Program-made: the position numbers and the translations under genes
DNA from: Pseudomonas bubulae
GTDB taxonomy: Bacteria > Pseudomonadota > Gammaproteobacteria > Pseudomonadales > Pseudomonadaceae
Direction of reading: 5' to 3'
DNA length: 64,000 bases
NCBI RefSeq assembly: GCF_900618535.1
Contig: NZ_UYJA01000005.1
Location: forward strand, 62,001-126,000
The notes under the pieces: generated by a model
Seen by the model: the letters and a program-made list of their open reading frames with translations, nothing else
What the model was told of the DNA's origin: nothing
The model's database searches: none
Part shown: positions 53,271 through 61,960 of the stretch, in pieces
How the letters are laid out: each line of letters opens with the position of its first letter
Position numbering within the stretch: position 1 is the first letter of the stretch

Positions 53271-53573
53271 ATGGACCTGACTCCACGCGAAAAAGACAAG
53301 ATGCTGATCTTCACCGCCGGCCTGCTGGCCGAGCGGCGGCTGGCCCGCGGTGTGATTCTCAACTACCCGGAAACCATCGCCTATATCTCCGCAGCCCTGC
53401 TCGAAGGTGCCCGCGATGGCCGCACCGTCGCTGAGCTGATGCACTATGGCACCACCCTGCTGACCCGCGACCAGGTGATGGAAGGCATTCCGGAAATGAT
53501 CCCCGATATCCAGGTCGAAGCCACCTTCCCGGATGGCACCAAGCTGGTCACCGTCCACCAACCCATCGCCTGA
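53271..53573 (+). CDS. ureA: urease gamma subunit
   Basis: Smallest structural subunit of nickel urease, 100 residues. LTPREKDKMLIFTAGLLAERRLARG, LNYPETIAYISAALLEGARDG and the C-terminal TFPDGTKLVTVHQPI are complete. Starts after a palindromic repeat; followed by two acetyltransferase genes before ureB. Confidence 0.97.
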   Translation: MDLTPREKDKMLIFTAGLLAERRLARGVILNYPETIAYISAALLEGARDGRTVAELMHYGTTLLTRDQVMEGIPEMIPDIQVEATFPDGTKLVTVHQPIA

Positions 53574-53581
53574 GGCCGAGC

Positions 53582-54115
53582 ATGTCTTATGTCATTCGTG
53601 ATGCAGTCGCGGCGGATCTGCCGGCGATTCGCGATATCTACAACGATGCGGTGCTCAACACCCTGGCCATATGGAACGAAAACACCGTAGACCTGGACAA
53701 CCGCCAGCGGTGGTTCGACGCACGACAGGCCCAGGGTTACCCGATTCTGGTGATCGTCGACGACACCAATATCGCCCTGGGCTATGCCTCGTTCGGCGAC
53801 TGGCGGCCGTTCGAGGGCTTTCGCCATACCGTTGAGCACTCGGTGTATATCCACCCCGAGCAGCGCGGCAAAAAACTCGGGCCACAGTTGCTGGCCGAGT
53901 TGATCAAGCGCGCCCGTGCCTGCGACAAGCATGTGATGGTCGCCGCCATCGAAGGCGCCAACGCGGCCTCGATCCATGTCCACAGGCAACTGGGCTTTGT
54001 CACCAGCGGGCGCATGCCGCAAGTGGGGATCAAGTTCGGCCGCTGGCTAGACCTGACTTTTATGCAACTGATGCTTAACCCCGGCGCCCTGCCGCCCAAG
54101 GAGCTCGCACAATGA
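53582..54115 (+). CDS. GNAT acetyltransferase, Pat/MddA-like
   Basis: A 177-residue acetyl-CoA-dependent N-acetyltransferase of the phosphinothricin / methionine-sulfoximine group: IRDAVAADLPAIRDIYNDAV, the WFDARQ helix, the acetyl-CoA loop of HPEQRGKKLG and the AAIEGANAASIHVHRQLGF block. The P. aeruginosa protein at this position (PA4866) is reported to acetylate methionine sulfoximine and sulfone. A protective role against glutamine-synthetase inhibitors would fit a nitrogen operon; that is inference. Nine bases after ureA; overlaps the next gene by four bases. Confidence 0.88.
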   Translation: MSYVIRDAVAADLPAIRDIYNDAVLNTLAIWNENTVDLDNRQRWFDARQAQGYPILVIVDDTNIALGYASFGDWRPFEGFRHTVEHSVYIHPEQRGKKLGPQLLAELIKRARACDKHVMVAAIEGANAASIHVHRQLGFVTSGRMPQVGIKFGRWLDLTFMQLMLNPGALPPKELAQ

Positions 54116-54645
54116 ACGCCGAACAGGTGGTACGCGTGACGGCGCAGAGCTTTGCTCAATACCGCGATGACTTGATTGTGTTGCTGCTCGATGCGGTCGG
54201 GCACGGCGCATCGGTGGGTTTCATGAACGATCTGGATCAGCCTCAGGCCAGCCGTTACTTCAACGAAGTTCACGGGCAACTGGAACAAGGCAATCTGCTG
54301 CTGTGGGTACTGGTCGAAGACCAGCGCGTGCTGGCCAGCGTGCAACTGGTGCTGTGCCAGAAGGCCAACGGCCTGAACCGTGCCGAGGTGCAAAAACTGC
54401 TGGTGCTCAATGAAGTGCGTCGCCGCGGCCTGGGACAGGTACTGATCCACGCCCTGGAGCAAGGCGCCCGCGAGCAAAAGCGCGGCCTGTTGCACCTGGA
54501 CACCGAAGCCGGCTCCCCGGCGGAGAACTTCTACAGTGCCCTGGGCTACACCCGCGTGGGCGAGTTGCCCAACTACTGCCAAAGCCCCGACGGCCACTAC
54601 AGCCCCACGGCCATCTACTTCAAGACCCTGAGTGAGCCGCAATGA
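54112..54645 (+). CDS. GNAT family acetyltransferase
   Basis: A second, unrelated-looking GNAT protein of 177 residues. The acetyl-CoA site is VLNEVRRRGLGQVLIHALEQ, then HLDTEAGSPAENFYSALGYTRVGELPNYC, typical of a GNAT with small-molecule substrate. Overlaps its neighbours on both sides by four bases (ATGA), so it is in the urease transcript. Substrate unknown. Not the same subfamily as the gene before it. Confidence 0.82.
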   Translation: MNAEQVVRVTAQSFAQYRDDLIVLLLDAVGHGASVGFMNDLDQPQASRYFNEVHGQLEQGNLLLWVLVEDQRVLASVQLVLCQKANGLNRAEVQKLLVLNEVRRRGLGQVLIHALEQGAREQKRGLLHLDTEAGSPAENFYSALGYTRVGELPNYCQSPDGHYSPTAIYFKTLSEPQ

Positions 54646-54950
54646 TCCCGGGCGAATACCGCATTGAGTCGGGCGAGATCGAACTGAACGTCGGCCGCCG
54701 CACCCTGGTCCTGAGCGTAGCCAATCGTGGCGACCGCCCGATCCAGGTCGGCTCGCATTATCACTTTTTTGAAACCAACGACGCCCTGATGTTTGACCGT
54801 GGCGACAGTCGCGGCATGCGCCTGAACATTCCGGCTGGCACCGCCGTGCGCTTCGAGCCGGGGCAAACCCGTGAAGTGGAACTGGTGGAGCTGGCCGGTC
54901 TGCGCCGGGTGTTCGGCTTCGCCGGGCGGGTGATGGGCAATCTGGATTGA
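54642..54950 (+). CDS. ureB: urease beta subunit
   Basis: Structural subunit of urease, 102 residues: MIPGEYRIESGEIELNVGR, ANRGDRPIQVGSHYHFFETN and RLNIPAGTAVRFEPGQTREVE are complete. Start overlaps the preceding acetyltransferase stop by four bases. Confidence 0.97.
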   Translation: MIPGEYRIESGEIELNVGRRTLVLSVANRGDRPIQVGSHYHFFETNDALMFDRGDSRGMRLNIPAGTAVRFEPGQTREVELVELAGLRRVFGFAGRVMGNLD

Positions 54951-54985
54951 CCCACAGGGTCCGGACCAATTTTTAGGAACTCACC

Positions 54986-56686
54986 ATGAAAATCTCCCGT
55001 CAGGCTTACGCCGACATGTTCGGCCCCACCGTCGGCGACAAGATCCGCCTGGCCGACACCGAGTTGTGGATTGAGGTCGAGCACGACTTCACCACCTACG
55101 GCGAAGAAGTGAAGTTCGGCGGTGGCAAGGTGATTCGTGACGGCATGGGGCAGAGCCAACTGCTCGCCAGTGAAGTGGTCGACACGCTGATCACCAATGC
55201 GCTGATTATCGATCACTGGGGCATTGTCAAAGCCGATGTGGGCCTCAAGAACGGGCGCATCCACGCCATCGGCAAGGCCGGCAACCCGGATATCCAGCCC
55301 AACGTCACCATCGCCATCGGCGCCAGCACCGAAGTGATCGCCGGCGAAGGCATGATCCTCACCGCAGGCGGCATCGACACCCATATCCACTTTATCTGCC
55401 CGCAACAGATCGAAGAAGCGCTCAACAGCGGCGTGACCACCATGATCGGCGGCGGTACCGGCCCGGCCACCGGCACCAATGCCACCACCTGCACTTCGGG
55501 GCCGTGGCACATGGCGCGCATGCTTCAGGCCGCCGATTCGTTCCCGATGAACATGGGCTTTACCGGTAAGGGCAACGCCAGCCTGCCGCAACCGCTGATC
55601 GAACAGGTCGAAGCCGGAGCCATCGGCCTCAAGCTGCACGAAGACTGGGGCACCACCCCGGCGTCCATCGACAACTGCCTGACCGTTGCCGACCTCTATG
55701 ACGTGCAAGTGGCGATCCACAGCGACACCCTGAACGAGTCGGGCTTTGTCGAAACCACCCTCGCCGCCTTCAAGGGCCGCACCATCCACACCTATCACAC
55801 CGAAGGTGCCGGTGGCGGGCATGCGCCGGACATCATCAAGGCCTGCGGCCTGACCAACGTGCTGCCCAGCTCCACCAACCCGACGCGGCCTTTTACGCGC
55901 AACACCATCGACGAACACCTCGACATGCTGATGGTCTGCCATCACCTCGACCCGAGCATCGCCGAGGACGTGGCTTTCGCCGAAAGCCGGATCCGCCGCG
56001 AGACCATCGCCGCCGAAGACATCCTCCATGACCTGGGCGCGTTCTCGATGATCAGCTCCGACAGCCAGGCCATGGGCCGGGTGGGTGAAGTGATCACGCG
56101 CACCTGGCAAACCGCCGACAAGATGAAAAAACAGCGCGGGCCGCTGCCTGAGGATGCACCGGGCAACGATAACTTCCGCGCCAAGCGCTATATCGCCAAA
56201 TACACCATCAACCCGGCGATCACCCATGGCGTAAGCCATGAAGTGGGCTCGATCGAAGTCGGCAAGTGGGCCGACCTGGTGCTGTGGCGCCCGGCGTTTT
56301 TCGGCGTCAAACCGACGTTGATCATCAAGGGCGGGGCCATTGCGGCAAGCCTGATGGGCGATGCCAACGCCTCGATCCCCACGCCGCAACCGGTTCACTA
56401 TCGCCCGATGTTCGCCAGCTACGGCGGCTCGCGCCACGCCACCTGCCTGACCTTTATCAGCCAGGCCGCGTTTGACGCGGGCGTCCCCGCAGCGCTGGGT
56501 TTGCAAAAGCAAATCGCGGTGGTAAAGGGCTGCCGGGATGTGCAGAAAAAGGATCTGATCCACAACGGCTATCTGCCCGCGATCGAAGTCGACCCGCAGA
56601 CCTATCAGGTCAAGGCCGACGGTGTATTGCTGTGGTGTGAACCGGCCGAGGTCCTGCCGATGGCACAGCGCTACTTCCTGTTCTGA
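54986..56686 (+). CDS. ureC: urease alpha subunit
   Basis: Catalytic subunit; hydrolyses urea to ammonia and carbamate with two nickel ions. It is 566 residues and complete. Nickel ligands sit in the DTHIHF motif (His133, His135), the carbamylated lysine is Lys216 in GLKLHEDWG, and the mobile flap carries Cys318-His319 in VCHHLDP. SRHATCLTFISQAA is near the end. A GGAACTC ribosome binding site precedes the ATG. Confidence 0.98.
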   Translation: MKISRQAYADMFGPTVGDKIRLADTELWIEVEHDFTTYGEEVKFGGGKVIRDGMGQSQLLASEVVDTLITNALIIDHWGIVKADVGLKNGRIHAIGKAGNPDIQPNVTIAIGASTEVIAGEGMILTAGGIDTHIHFICPQQIEEALNSGVTTMIGGGTGPATGTNATTCTSGPWHMARMLQAADSFPMNMGFTGKGNASLPQPLIEQVEAGAIGLKLHEDWGTTPASIDNCLTVADLYDVQVAIHSDTLNESGFVETTLAAFKGRTIHTYHTEGAGGGHAPDIIKACGLTNVLPSSTNPTRPFTRNTIDEHLDMLMVCHHLDPSIAEDVAFAESRIRRETIAAEDILHDLGAFSMISSDSQAMGRVGEVITRTWQTADKMKKQRGPLPEDAPGNDNFRAKRYIAKYTINPAITHGVSHEVGSIEVGKWADLVLWRPAFFGVKPTLIIKGGAIAASLMGDANASIPTPQPVHYRPMFASYGGSRHATCLTFISQAAFDAGVPAALGLQKQIAVVKGCRDVQKKDLIHNGYLPAIEVDPQTYQVKADGVLLWCEPAEVLPMAQRYFLF

Positions 56687-56710
56687 CACCCCGTATTTGC
56701 AGGGGGATTG

Positions 56711-56769
56711 GCGGTTGTACTGGAACGCTGCATTTGGCGTTAAGATGCGGCTCCATTTTTTACAACCGC
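56711..56769. promoter_or_regulatory. nine-base inverted repeat before histidine kinase gene
   Basis: GCGGTTGTA (56711-56719) and TACAACCGC (56761-56769) are exact inverted copies 41 bases apart. They flank the likely promoter of the downstream kinase gene. May be paired operator half-sites or a long-range hairpin. Confidence 0.35.
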
Positions 56770-56791
56770 TCTTGCAGCAAGGCGTGTGGCC

Positions 56792-57925
56792 ATGGGCCTA
56801 TCTGAATTCATCGTGCTCAATGTAGATCGCATCGTCGATGAATGGGAGCAGTTTGCCGAAACCATTACCCCGGCAGCCGAATCCATGAACAGCGTCGCGC
56901 TGCGCGACCATGCCAGGGAAATCCTGCTGGCTGCTTCGCGGGACATGAACACCGCGCAAACGGCCAGCGAGCAGCAGGCCAAGGCCGAGGGTGAAGGCCC
57001 CGAAACGAGCCCTGCGCTGGATGAAGCAGCTGCCAGCCACGGCGAACTGCGCCATACCGTGGGTTTTGATCTGGTGCAGATGACTTCGGAGTTCCGCCAC
57101 CTGCGCGCCTGCGTCATCCGCCTGTGGGTCGCCAGCATCCAGGCCCCGGCCCACGAGCACCTGCTCGACATGATCCGCTTCAACGAAGCCATTGACCAGG
57201 CCCTGGCCGAGTCCACCGCGGCCTATGCCGAACAGGTCAATCGCTCACGCGACATCTTCCTTGCCATCCTGGGTCATGACCTGCGCGCACCGTTGCAAGC
57301 AGTGAGCATGTCCAGTGAAATGCTGGAGCGCAAAACCAGCCTTGACCCTGCGGCGCAGCCTTATCTGCTGGCCATCAGAAACGGCACGCGGCATATGGGC
57401 GCGATGGTCAATGACCTGCTGGAGTTTGTGCGCAGCCGTCTGGGCACCAGCCTGCCGATCGAGCCCGAGCCGATGGACCTTGCCCAGGCCTGCCAGGCGG
57501 CGCTGGATGAAGCCTGCGCCGGGCAACCGGATTGCGCGCCGGCACTGCAGGTCGAAGGTGATGTGCAAGGGCACTGGGATCCGCGCCGGTTGGGGCAACT
57601 GCTGCAAAACCTGATCGGCAATGCCCTGCAGCACGGTGCGCGCCGGGGCAAGGTGACATTGCACCTGAGCGGGGACAGCGAAGCGGTGACCTTGCGCGTG
57701 CACAACCTGGGCATGCCCATCGCCGAAGACGCCCTGGGCACCCTGTTCGACCCGCTGGTGCGCAGCCCGAGCGAAGACCTGACCCAGCCGGGTACATCCA
57801 CCAGCCTGGGCCTGGGGTTGTTTATCATCAAGGAAGTGGTGGACGCCCACCAGGGCAGCATCGACGTGACCTCGACCGAAGCCGAGGGCACGACGTTTAC
57901 GGTGGTGTTGCCCAAAAACGCCTGA
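56792..57925 (+). CDS. sensor histidine kinase with RsbRD-type N-terminal domain
   Basis: A soluble predicted kinase of 377 residues without transmembrane helices. The N-terminal helical domain (about 1-145) resembles RsbRD_N. Next is a HisKA-type domain with GHDLRAPLQAVSMSSEML (His162) and a HATPase with N-box LQNLIGNALQHGAR, a G1 region changed to VHNLGMPIAE, and G2 SLGLGLFIIKEVV. No response regulator gene is adjacent. The ATG at 56792 is nine bases from AAGG; a GTG six bases earlier is too close to it. Downstream is a REPIN. Confidence 0.82.
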   Translation: MGLSEFIVLNVDRIVDEWEQFAETITPAAESMNSVALRDHAREILLAASRDMNTAQTASEQQAKAEGEGPETSPALDEAAASHGELRHTVGFDLVQMTSEFRHLRACVIRLWVASIQAPAHEHLLDMIRFNEAIDQALAESTAAYAEQVNRSRDIFLAILGHDLRAPLQAVSMSSEMLERKTSLDPAAQPYLLAIRNGTRHMGAMVNDLLEFVRSRLGTSLPIEPEPMDLAQACQAALDEACAGQPDCAPALQVEGDVQGHWDPRRLGQLLQNLIGNALQHGARRGKVTLHLSGDSEAVTLRVHNLGMPIAEDALGTLFDPLVRSPSEDLTQPGTSTSLGLGLFIIKEVVDAHQGSIDVTSTEAEGTTFTVVLPKNA

Positions 57926-57945
57926 GCCCTGGGCAAACGCCATCT

Positions 57946-58029
57946 GTGGGAGGGGCTTGCTCGCGATGCAGTCGCCGCGGTCTATCAGGAACACCGCACC
58001 GAGGCCATCGCAGGCAAGCCAGCTCCCAC
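57946..58029. repeat. REPIN after the histidine kinase gene
   Basis: Diverged arms 57946-57967 (GTGGGAGGGGCTTGCTCGCG) and 58007-58029, inverted, with several mismatches. Lies between convergent genes. Confidence 0.75.
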
Positions 58030-58051
58030 AGAGCCTTTAGGCAGGCTTCAT

Positions 58052-58357
58052 CTATTGCGTCACAAACCGCCCCAACTGCTGCTTCAATCGCTGATTTTCA
58101 GCACGCAATTGCTGCACTTCCTCGAGCAGGTCCAGCGCCAGCGCCACGCCCTCCCATTCCATCTGCAGATCATCACGCAGCTTGGCCGCGCGTCTGGCGA
58201 TGACCAGTTCGTAGTCTTCAAAACGCCACACGTCAGGCGTGCGGCCCTGAGGTTCGATAATTCCGTGTTCGACAATCTCTATCACGTAAGTGGCCGGGAT
58301 ATTGGCCTCTTCGCAGAACCTTTCCATGTCCAGCTGAACGATCAGGGTGCTGCTCAT
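58052..58357 (-). CDS. cbpM: chaperone modulator CbpM
   Basis: A 101-residue partner that binds and restrains the co-chaperone CbpA. It resembles MerR-type DNA-binding folds (RFCEEANIPATYVIEIVEHGIIEPQG) followed by a C-terminal coiled coil (ALDLLEEVQQLRAENQRLKQ). Directly follows cbpA on the minus strand with a two-base gap, the usual cbpAM pair. Confidence 0.9.
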   Translation of the reverse strand: MSSTLIVQLDMERFCEEANIPATYVIEIVEHGIIEPQGRTPDVWRFEDYELVIARRAAKLRDDLQMEWEGVALALDLLEEVQQLRAENQRLKQQLGRFVTQ

Positions 58358-58359
58358 GA

Positions 58360-59271
58360 TCAGTTACTCCATTGGGCTCTCGGATCAAATGCTGCTTTGT
58401 CGGCAAGTTCTTGCCACAGGGCCTTGGTGGCCTCGTCGCCATGGGTCGGCATGACCACTTTCAGTTGCGCATACAAATCACCACGCTGGCCTTGCTTGTC
58501 CACCAGGCCGTGGCCCTTGATGCGCATGCGCTGACCGCTCTGGCTGTCAGGGCGAATGGTCATCATCACCTTGCTGGTCAGGGTCGGTATCGCCACCTTG
58601 GTGCCCAGCGCAGCTTCCCACGGCGCCAGAGGAACCGTGATAACCAGGTCATGGCCTTCAACATCGAACTTCGGATGCGGTGCAAAACGGATGATCAGGT
58701 ACAGATCACCGTTGGCCCCGCCACCCACGCCCGGGCCACCCTGGCCTTTAAGGCGGATGCGCTCACCGTCGGTCACACCGGCCGGGATCTTCACGTTCAG
58801 GGTCTTGCTGACCCCGCCTATCTGAAAGCTGATGGGCTTGGACTCACCCGACAGGGTTTCTTCAAGGAAAATCGGCAACTCCATTTCAACATCCTGCCCG
58901 CGACGGCCCGCACTGCGGCCTGATTGCCCACCAAAACCGCCACCACGCGAACCGAAGATCGAGCTGAAGAAGTCCGAAAAATCGCCATTGTCTTCGAAAC
59001 CGCCGCTGGAACGGCCTTGCCAGCCCGGCGGCCCCTGGAACGGCTGGCCATGCTGGCCGTATTTGCGAATTTCGTCGTATTCAGCGCGTTTTTCGGCGCT
59101 TTTAAGCGCTTCATACGCCTCGTTGACATCCTTGAACTTGCTCTCGGCGTCCTTTTCCTTGCTCACATCCGGGTGATACTTGCGCGCCAGCTTGCGATAG
59201 GCGGTCTTGATCGCCTTATCGTCCGCCGTGGGCTCGACACCCAGGATCTTGTAATAGTCTTTGAAGTCCAT
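58360..59271 (-). CDS. cbpA: DnaJ-class co-chaperone CbpA
   Basis: Stimulates DnaK ATPase and can bind curved DNA. From the ATG at 59271 it is 303 residues: an N-terminal J domain (DYYKILGVEP, AYRKLARKYHPDVSKEKDAE, with the HPD triad), a Gly/Phe-rich linker, then the two beta-barrel substrate domains (CTD I and II) without a zinc finger. The longer frame from 59295 has no support, as relatives start MDFKDYYKILGV. Divergent from an Hsp70-like gene across 269 bases. Confidence 0.95.
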   Translation of the reverse strand: MDFKDYYKILGVEPTADDKAIKTAYRKLARKYHPDVSKEKDAESKFKDVNEAYEALKSAEKRAEYDEIRKYGQHGQPFQGPPGWQGRSSGGFEDNGDFSDFFSSIFGSRGGGFGGQSGRSAGRRGQDVEMELPIFLEETLSGESKPISFQIGGVSKTLNVKIPAGVTDGERIRLKGQGGPGVGGGANGDLYLIIRFAPHPKFDVEGHDLVITVPLAPWEAALGTKVAIPTLTSKVMMTIRPDSQSGQRMRIKGHGLVDKQGQRGDLYAQLKVVMPTHGDEATKALWQELADKAAFDPRAQWSN

Positions 59272-59334
59272 GTAAGGATCACCATCCGTTATCAATATCG
59301 CGCAGCTCAGGTCACCAGAATGCTCCGGTTGCCC

Positions 59335-59354
59335 GGCCTGTCATTTGACCGGCC
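59335..59354. promoter_or_regulatory. imperfect palindrome in the cbpA-hsp70 intergenic region
   Basis: GGCCTGTCA-TT-TGACCGGCC pairs at eight of nine positions. It lies in the 269-base gap between the divergent chaperone genes and could be an operator or a short hairpin. The rest of the gap shows no clear heat-shock promoter. Confidence 0.35.
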
Positions 59355-59540
59355 TCAAGAACAGCGCTGCCAATGTTTATCGGCAGCCTAAAGACTGCCA
59401 CGCCAATGACTGGAAGTTTGGGGATCAAGGATAGTCTTTCAAGTGGATTAAAACCTGCGATTTAACGATTAGTCGTGCTTCGATTCTGCGGCGGTCTGAC
59501 ATACACTGCGCGGCCGTTTTTTGACCGGAACACGAAAGAC

Positions 59541-60806
59541 ATGAAAAGCGCCTCTCCAGCACGTGCCTGCGGTATCGACTTCGGCACGTCAAACTCCACC
59601 GTCGGCTGGCTGCGTCCAGGCGTGGAAACCCTCATTGCGCTGGAGGACGACAAGATCACCCTGCCCTCGGTGGTGTTCTTCAATATGGAAGAACGCCGCC
59701 CGGTGTATGGTCGTCTGGCGCTGCATGAGTACCTGGAAGGCTACGAAGGCCGCCTGATGCGCTCGCTCAAAAGCCTGCTGGGTTCCAAGCTGATCAAGCA
59801 CGACACCAGCGTTCTGGGCACGGCGATGCCGTTCAAGGACTTGCTGGGGCTGTTTATCGCCCAGCTGAAAAAGCGCGCCGAAGCGACCGCCGGTCGTGAA
59901 TTCGAAGAAGTGGTACTCGGTCGCCCGGTATTTTTCGTCGACGACGACCCCCTGGCCGACCAGGAAGCCGAAAACACCCTGACCGACGTGGCACGCGCCA
60001 TCGGCTTCAAGGAAGTGTCCTTCCAGTACGAACCGATCGCCGCGGCATTTGACTATGAGTCCACCATCGAGCGCGAAGAGCTGGTGCTGATTGTCGATAT
60101 CGGTGGTGGTACGTCCGACTTCTCCCTGGTGCGCCTGTCGCCCGAGCGCCGTGGCCTGGACAACCGCCAGGACGATATTCTGGCCACCGGCGGCGTACAC
60201 GTGGGCGGTACCGATTTCGACAAACAGCTGAGCCTGCAAGGCGTGATGCCATTGTTCGGCTACGGCAGCCGCATGAAAAGCGGTGCCTACATGCCTACCA
60301 GCCATCACATGAACCTGGCGACCTGGCACACCATCAACTCCGTGTACTCGCAAAAATCCCAGCTGTCGCTGGGCAGCATGCGTTACGACATTGAGGATAC
60401 CGGCGGTATCGACCGTCTGTTCAAACTGATCGAGCAGCGTGCCGGACACTGGCTGGCGATGGAAATCGAGCAGACCAAGATCGAACTGACCCACAACGAC
60501 AGCCGCCATGTGCCGCTGGACCGGGTTGAAGCGGGGTTGAGCGTAAACCTGAGCCGGGCGATGTTTGAAGAGTCCATCGACAACCAGCTGGAACGCATCC
60601 GCAACAGCGTGACGCAATTGCTGGGCAATGCCGGCGTGGGTGTCGAGCAGGTGGATACGGTGTTCTTCACCGGTGGTTCGAGCGGGATTCCGGCCTTGCG
60701 CCAGAGCGTCGCGGCCATGTTGCCGAATGCGCAGCATGTTGAAGGCAACATCTTCGGCAGCATCGGCAGCGGTCTGGCGATTGAGGCTAAAAAGCGTTAC
60801 GGCTAA
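59541..60806 (+). CDS. yegD: short Hsp70-like ATPase (YegD type)
   Basis: A 421-residue protein with only the Hsp70 nucleotide-binding domain: CGIDFGTSNSTVG (phosphate 1), VDIGGGTSDFSLV (phosphate 2), adenosine loop FFTGGSSGIPALR. It lacks the substrate-binding domain of DnaK. YegD-type proteins have this architecture and no known function. Placed next to the DnaJ-like cbpA gene on the opposite strand, it may share its cue. The start at 59541 follows likeness of this N terminus; upstream ATGs lie in a lower-quality extension. Confidence 0.85.
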   Translation: MKSASPARACGIDFGTSNSTVGWLRPGVETLIALEDDKITLPSVVFFNMEERRPVYGRLALHEYLEGYEGRLMRSLKSLLGSKLIKHDTSVLGTAMPFKDLLGLFIAQLKKRAEATAGREFEEVVLGRPVFFVDDDPLADQEAENTLTDVARAIGFKEVSFQYEPIAAAFDYESTIEREELVLIVDIGGGTSDFSLVRLSPERRGLDNRQDDILATGGVHVGGTDFDKQLSLQGVMPLFGYGSRMKSGAYMPTSHHMNLATWHTINSVYSQKSQLSLGSMRYDIEDTGGIDRLFKLIEQRAGHWLAMEIEQTKIELTHNDSRHVPLDRVEAGLSVNLSRAMFEESIDNQLERIRNSVTQLLGNAGVGVEQVDTVFFTGGSSGIPALRQSVAAMLPNAQHVEGNIFGSIGSGLAIEAKKRYG

Positions 60807-60808
60807 TA

Positions 60809-60851
60809 CCCTCGCCCCAACCCTCTCCGTCCGGGAGAGGGTTGGGGCAAG
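60809..60851. repeat. CCCTCTCC-type palindromic repeat between convergent genes
   Basis: CCCTCGCCCCAACCCTCTCC (60809-60828) pairs with GGAGAGGGTTGGGGCAAG. Lies between the Hsp70-like gene and the convergent membrane protein gene and may act as a two-way terminator. Confidence 0.8.
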
Positions 60852-60854
60852 CCG

Positions 60855-61865
60855 TTACACCAACCCCACCTGCTTCAGCTCACTCTTCAAATATGCATAG
60901 TAGATCGGCCCCGCCACCACGCCCGGCAGGCCGAAGGCTGCTTCAAAGACCAGCATCGCCAGCAGCAATTCCCACGACTTGGCACTGATTTGCCCCCCGA
61001 CAATCTTGGCGTTGAGGAAGTATTCCAGCTTGTGGATAACAATCAGATAACCCAGCGCCCCGATCGCCACCCAGATCGACAGCGATAAACCGACGATAGT
61101 GATCAGGGTGTTGGAAATCAGGTTGCCAATCACCGGCAGCAAACCCAGCAGGAAGGTCAGCACGATCAGGGTTTTGGTCAGCGGCAGATGCACGCCCAGC
61201 AGCGGCAGGACTACAGCCAGAAAGATCCCGGTAAATACCGTGTTGAGCAGCGCGATCTTGATTTGCGCAAAAACGATATTGCGAAAGGCTTGTACCAGCA
61301 GGTGCAGACGCTCGAACAGCGCAGCCGACAGCGGCTTGCGGCGGCTGATATCAGGAATGGTCTGCAAGGCCATGATGGCCCCCAGCACCATGCCGATCAG
61401 CAGGGTCACGAACATATGCGCGGCGTCTTTGCCCACCAGTTGCAGATCGCTGAGGTGCTTGTTCATCCATTGCCCGATGGCAATCCGGAACTCGGCAGCA
61501 CTGGCTGGCAGGTAGCTGTCCAGGAACGGCGGCAACTGGCCGCGGGCCCGATCGACTACGGCCATGAATTTATTCAGTGAAGCGCCGGGGTTTTCCGCCT
61601 CATGCAACAGAAAACTGATGGCACCGGCAAAGATCAGCGCCAGTACGCTGACAATCACCGTACCCAGCAAAGCCACCGCCAGCCAGCGCGCACGGCGCCC
61701 GGCAATCAGACGCTGCAATTGCGGGGTGAGCATATTGACCAGTTCGAACACCAACAAGCCCGCCAGCAGGCTGGGCAACAAACGCAACGGGAAAACCAAT
61801 AGCAGGCCGCCAGCAATAATGATGTAGCTGGCCAAGACGATGTGACGCTGAGAAAACGATGGCAT
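60855..61865 (-). CDS. AI-2E family transporter
   Basis: A 336-residue inner-membrane protein of the PerM/TqsA (AI-2E exporter) family, about seven helices. Signatures are near the C terminus: GLLPVIGNLISNTLITIVGL, ALGYLIVIHKLEYFLNAKIVGG, and LPGVVAGPIYYAYLKSEL. Members export AI-2 or sodium/peptides or have unknown substrates, so no substrate is claimed. The start at 61865 is the first ATG of the frame. Confidence 0.88.
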   Translation of the reverse strand: MPSFSQRHIVLASYIIIAGGLLLVFPLRLLPSLLAGLLVFELVNMLTPQLQRLIAGRRARWLAVALLGTVIVSVLALIFAGAISFLLHEAENPGASLNKFMAVVDRARGQLPPFLDSYLPASAAEFRIAIGQWMNKHLSDLQLVGKDAAHMFVTLLIGMVLGAIMALQTIPDISRRKPLSAALFERLHLLVQAFRNIVFAQIKIALLNTVFTGIFLAVVLPLLGVHLPLTKTLIVLTFLLGLLPVIGNLISNTLITIVGLSLSIWVAIGALGYLIVIHKLEYFLNAKIVGGQISAKSWELLLAMLVFEAAFGLPGVVAGPIYYAYLKSELKQVGLV

Positions 61866-61960
61866 ACAGCCTCAAAACTGACAGCGTGAAAGGACAAGCA
61901 GTCTGCCAGCCTTCAGCTGCGAGCACTAGAATTTGTGACTGGCGGGAGGGCATACACCCT

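Noticed and set aside
54761..56689. 642-codon minus-strand frame opposite ureC
   Set aside because: ureC is unambiguous on the plus strand; the antisense translation is rich in Gly, Asp and His as expected from shadow reading.
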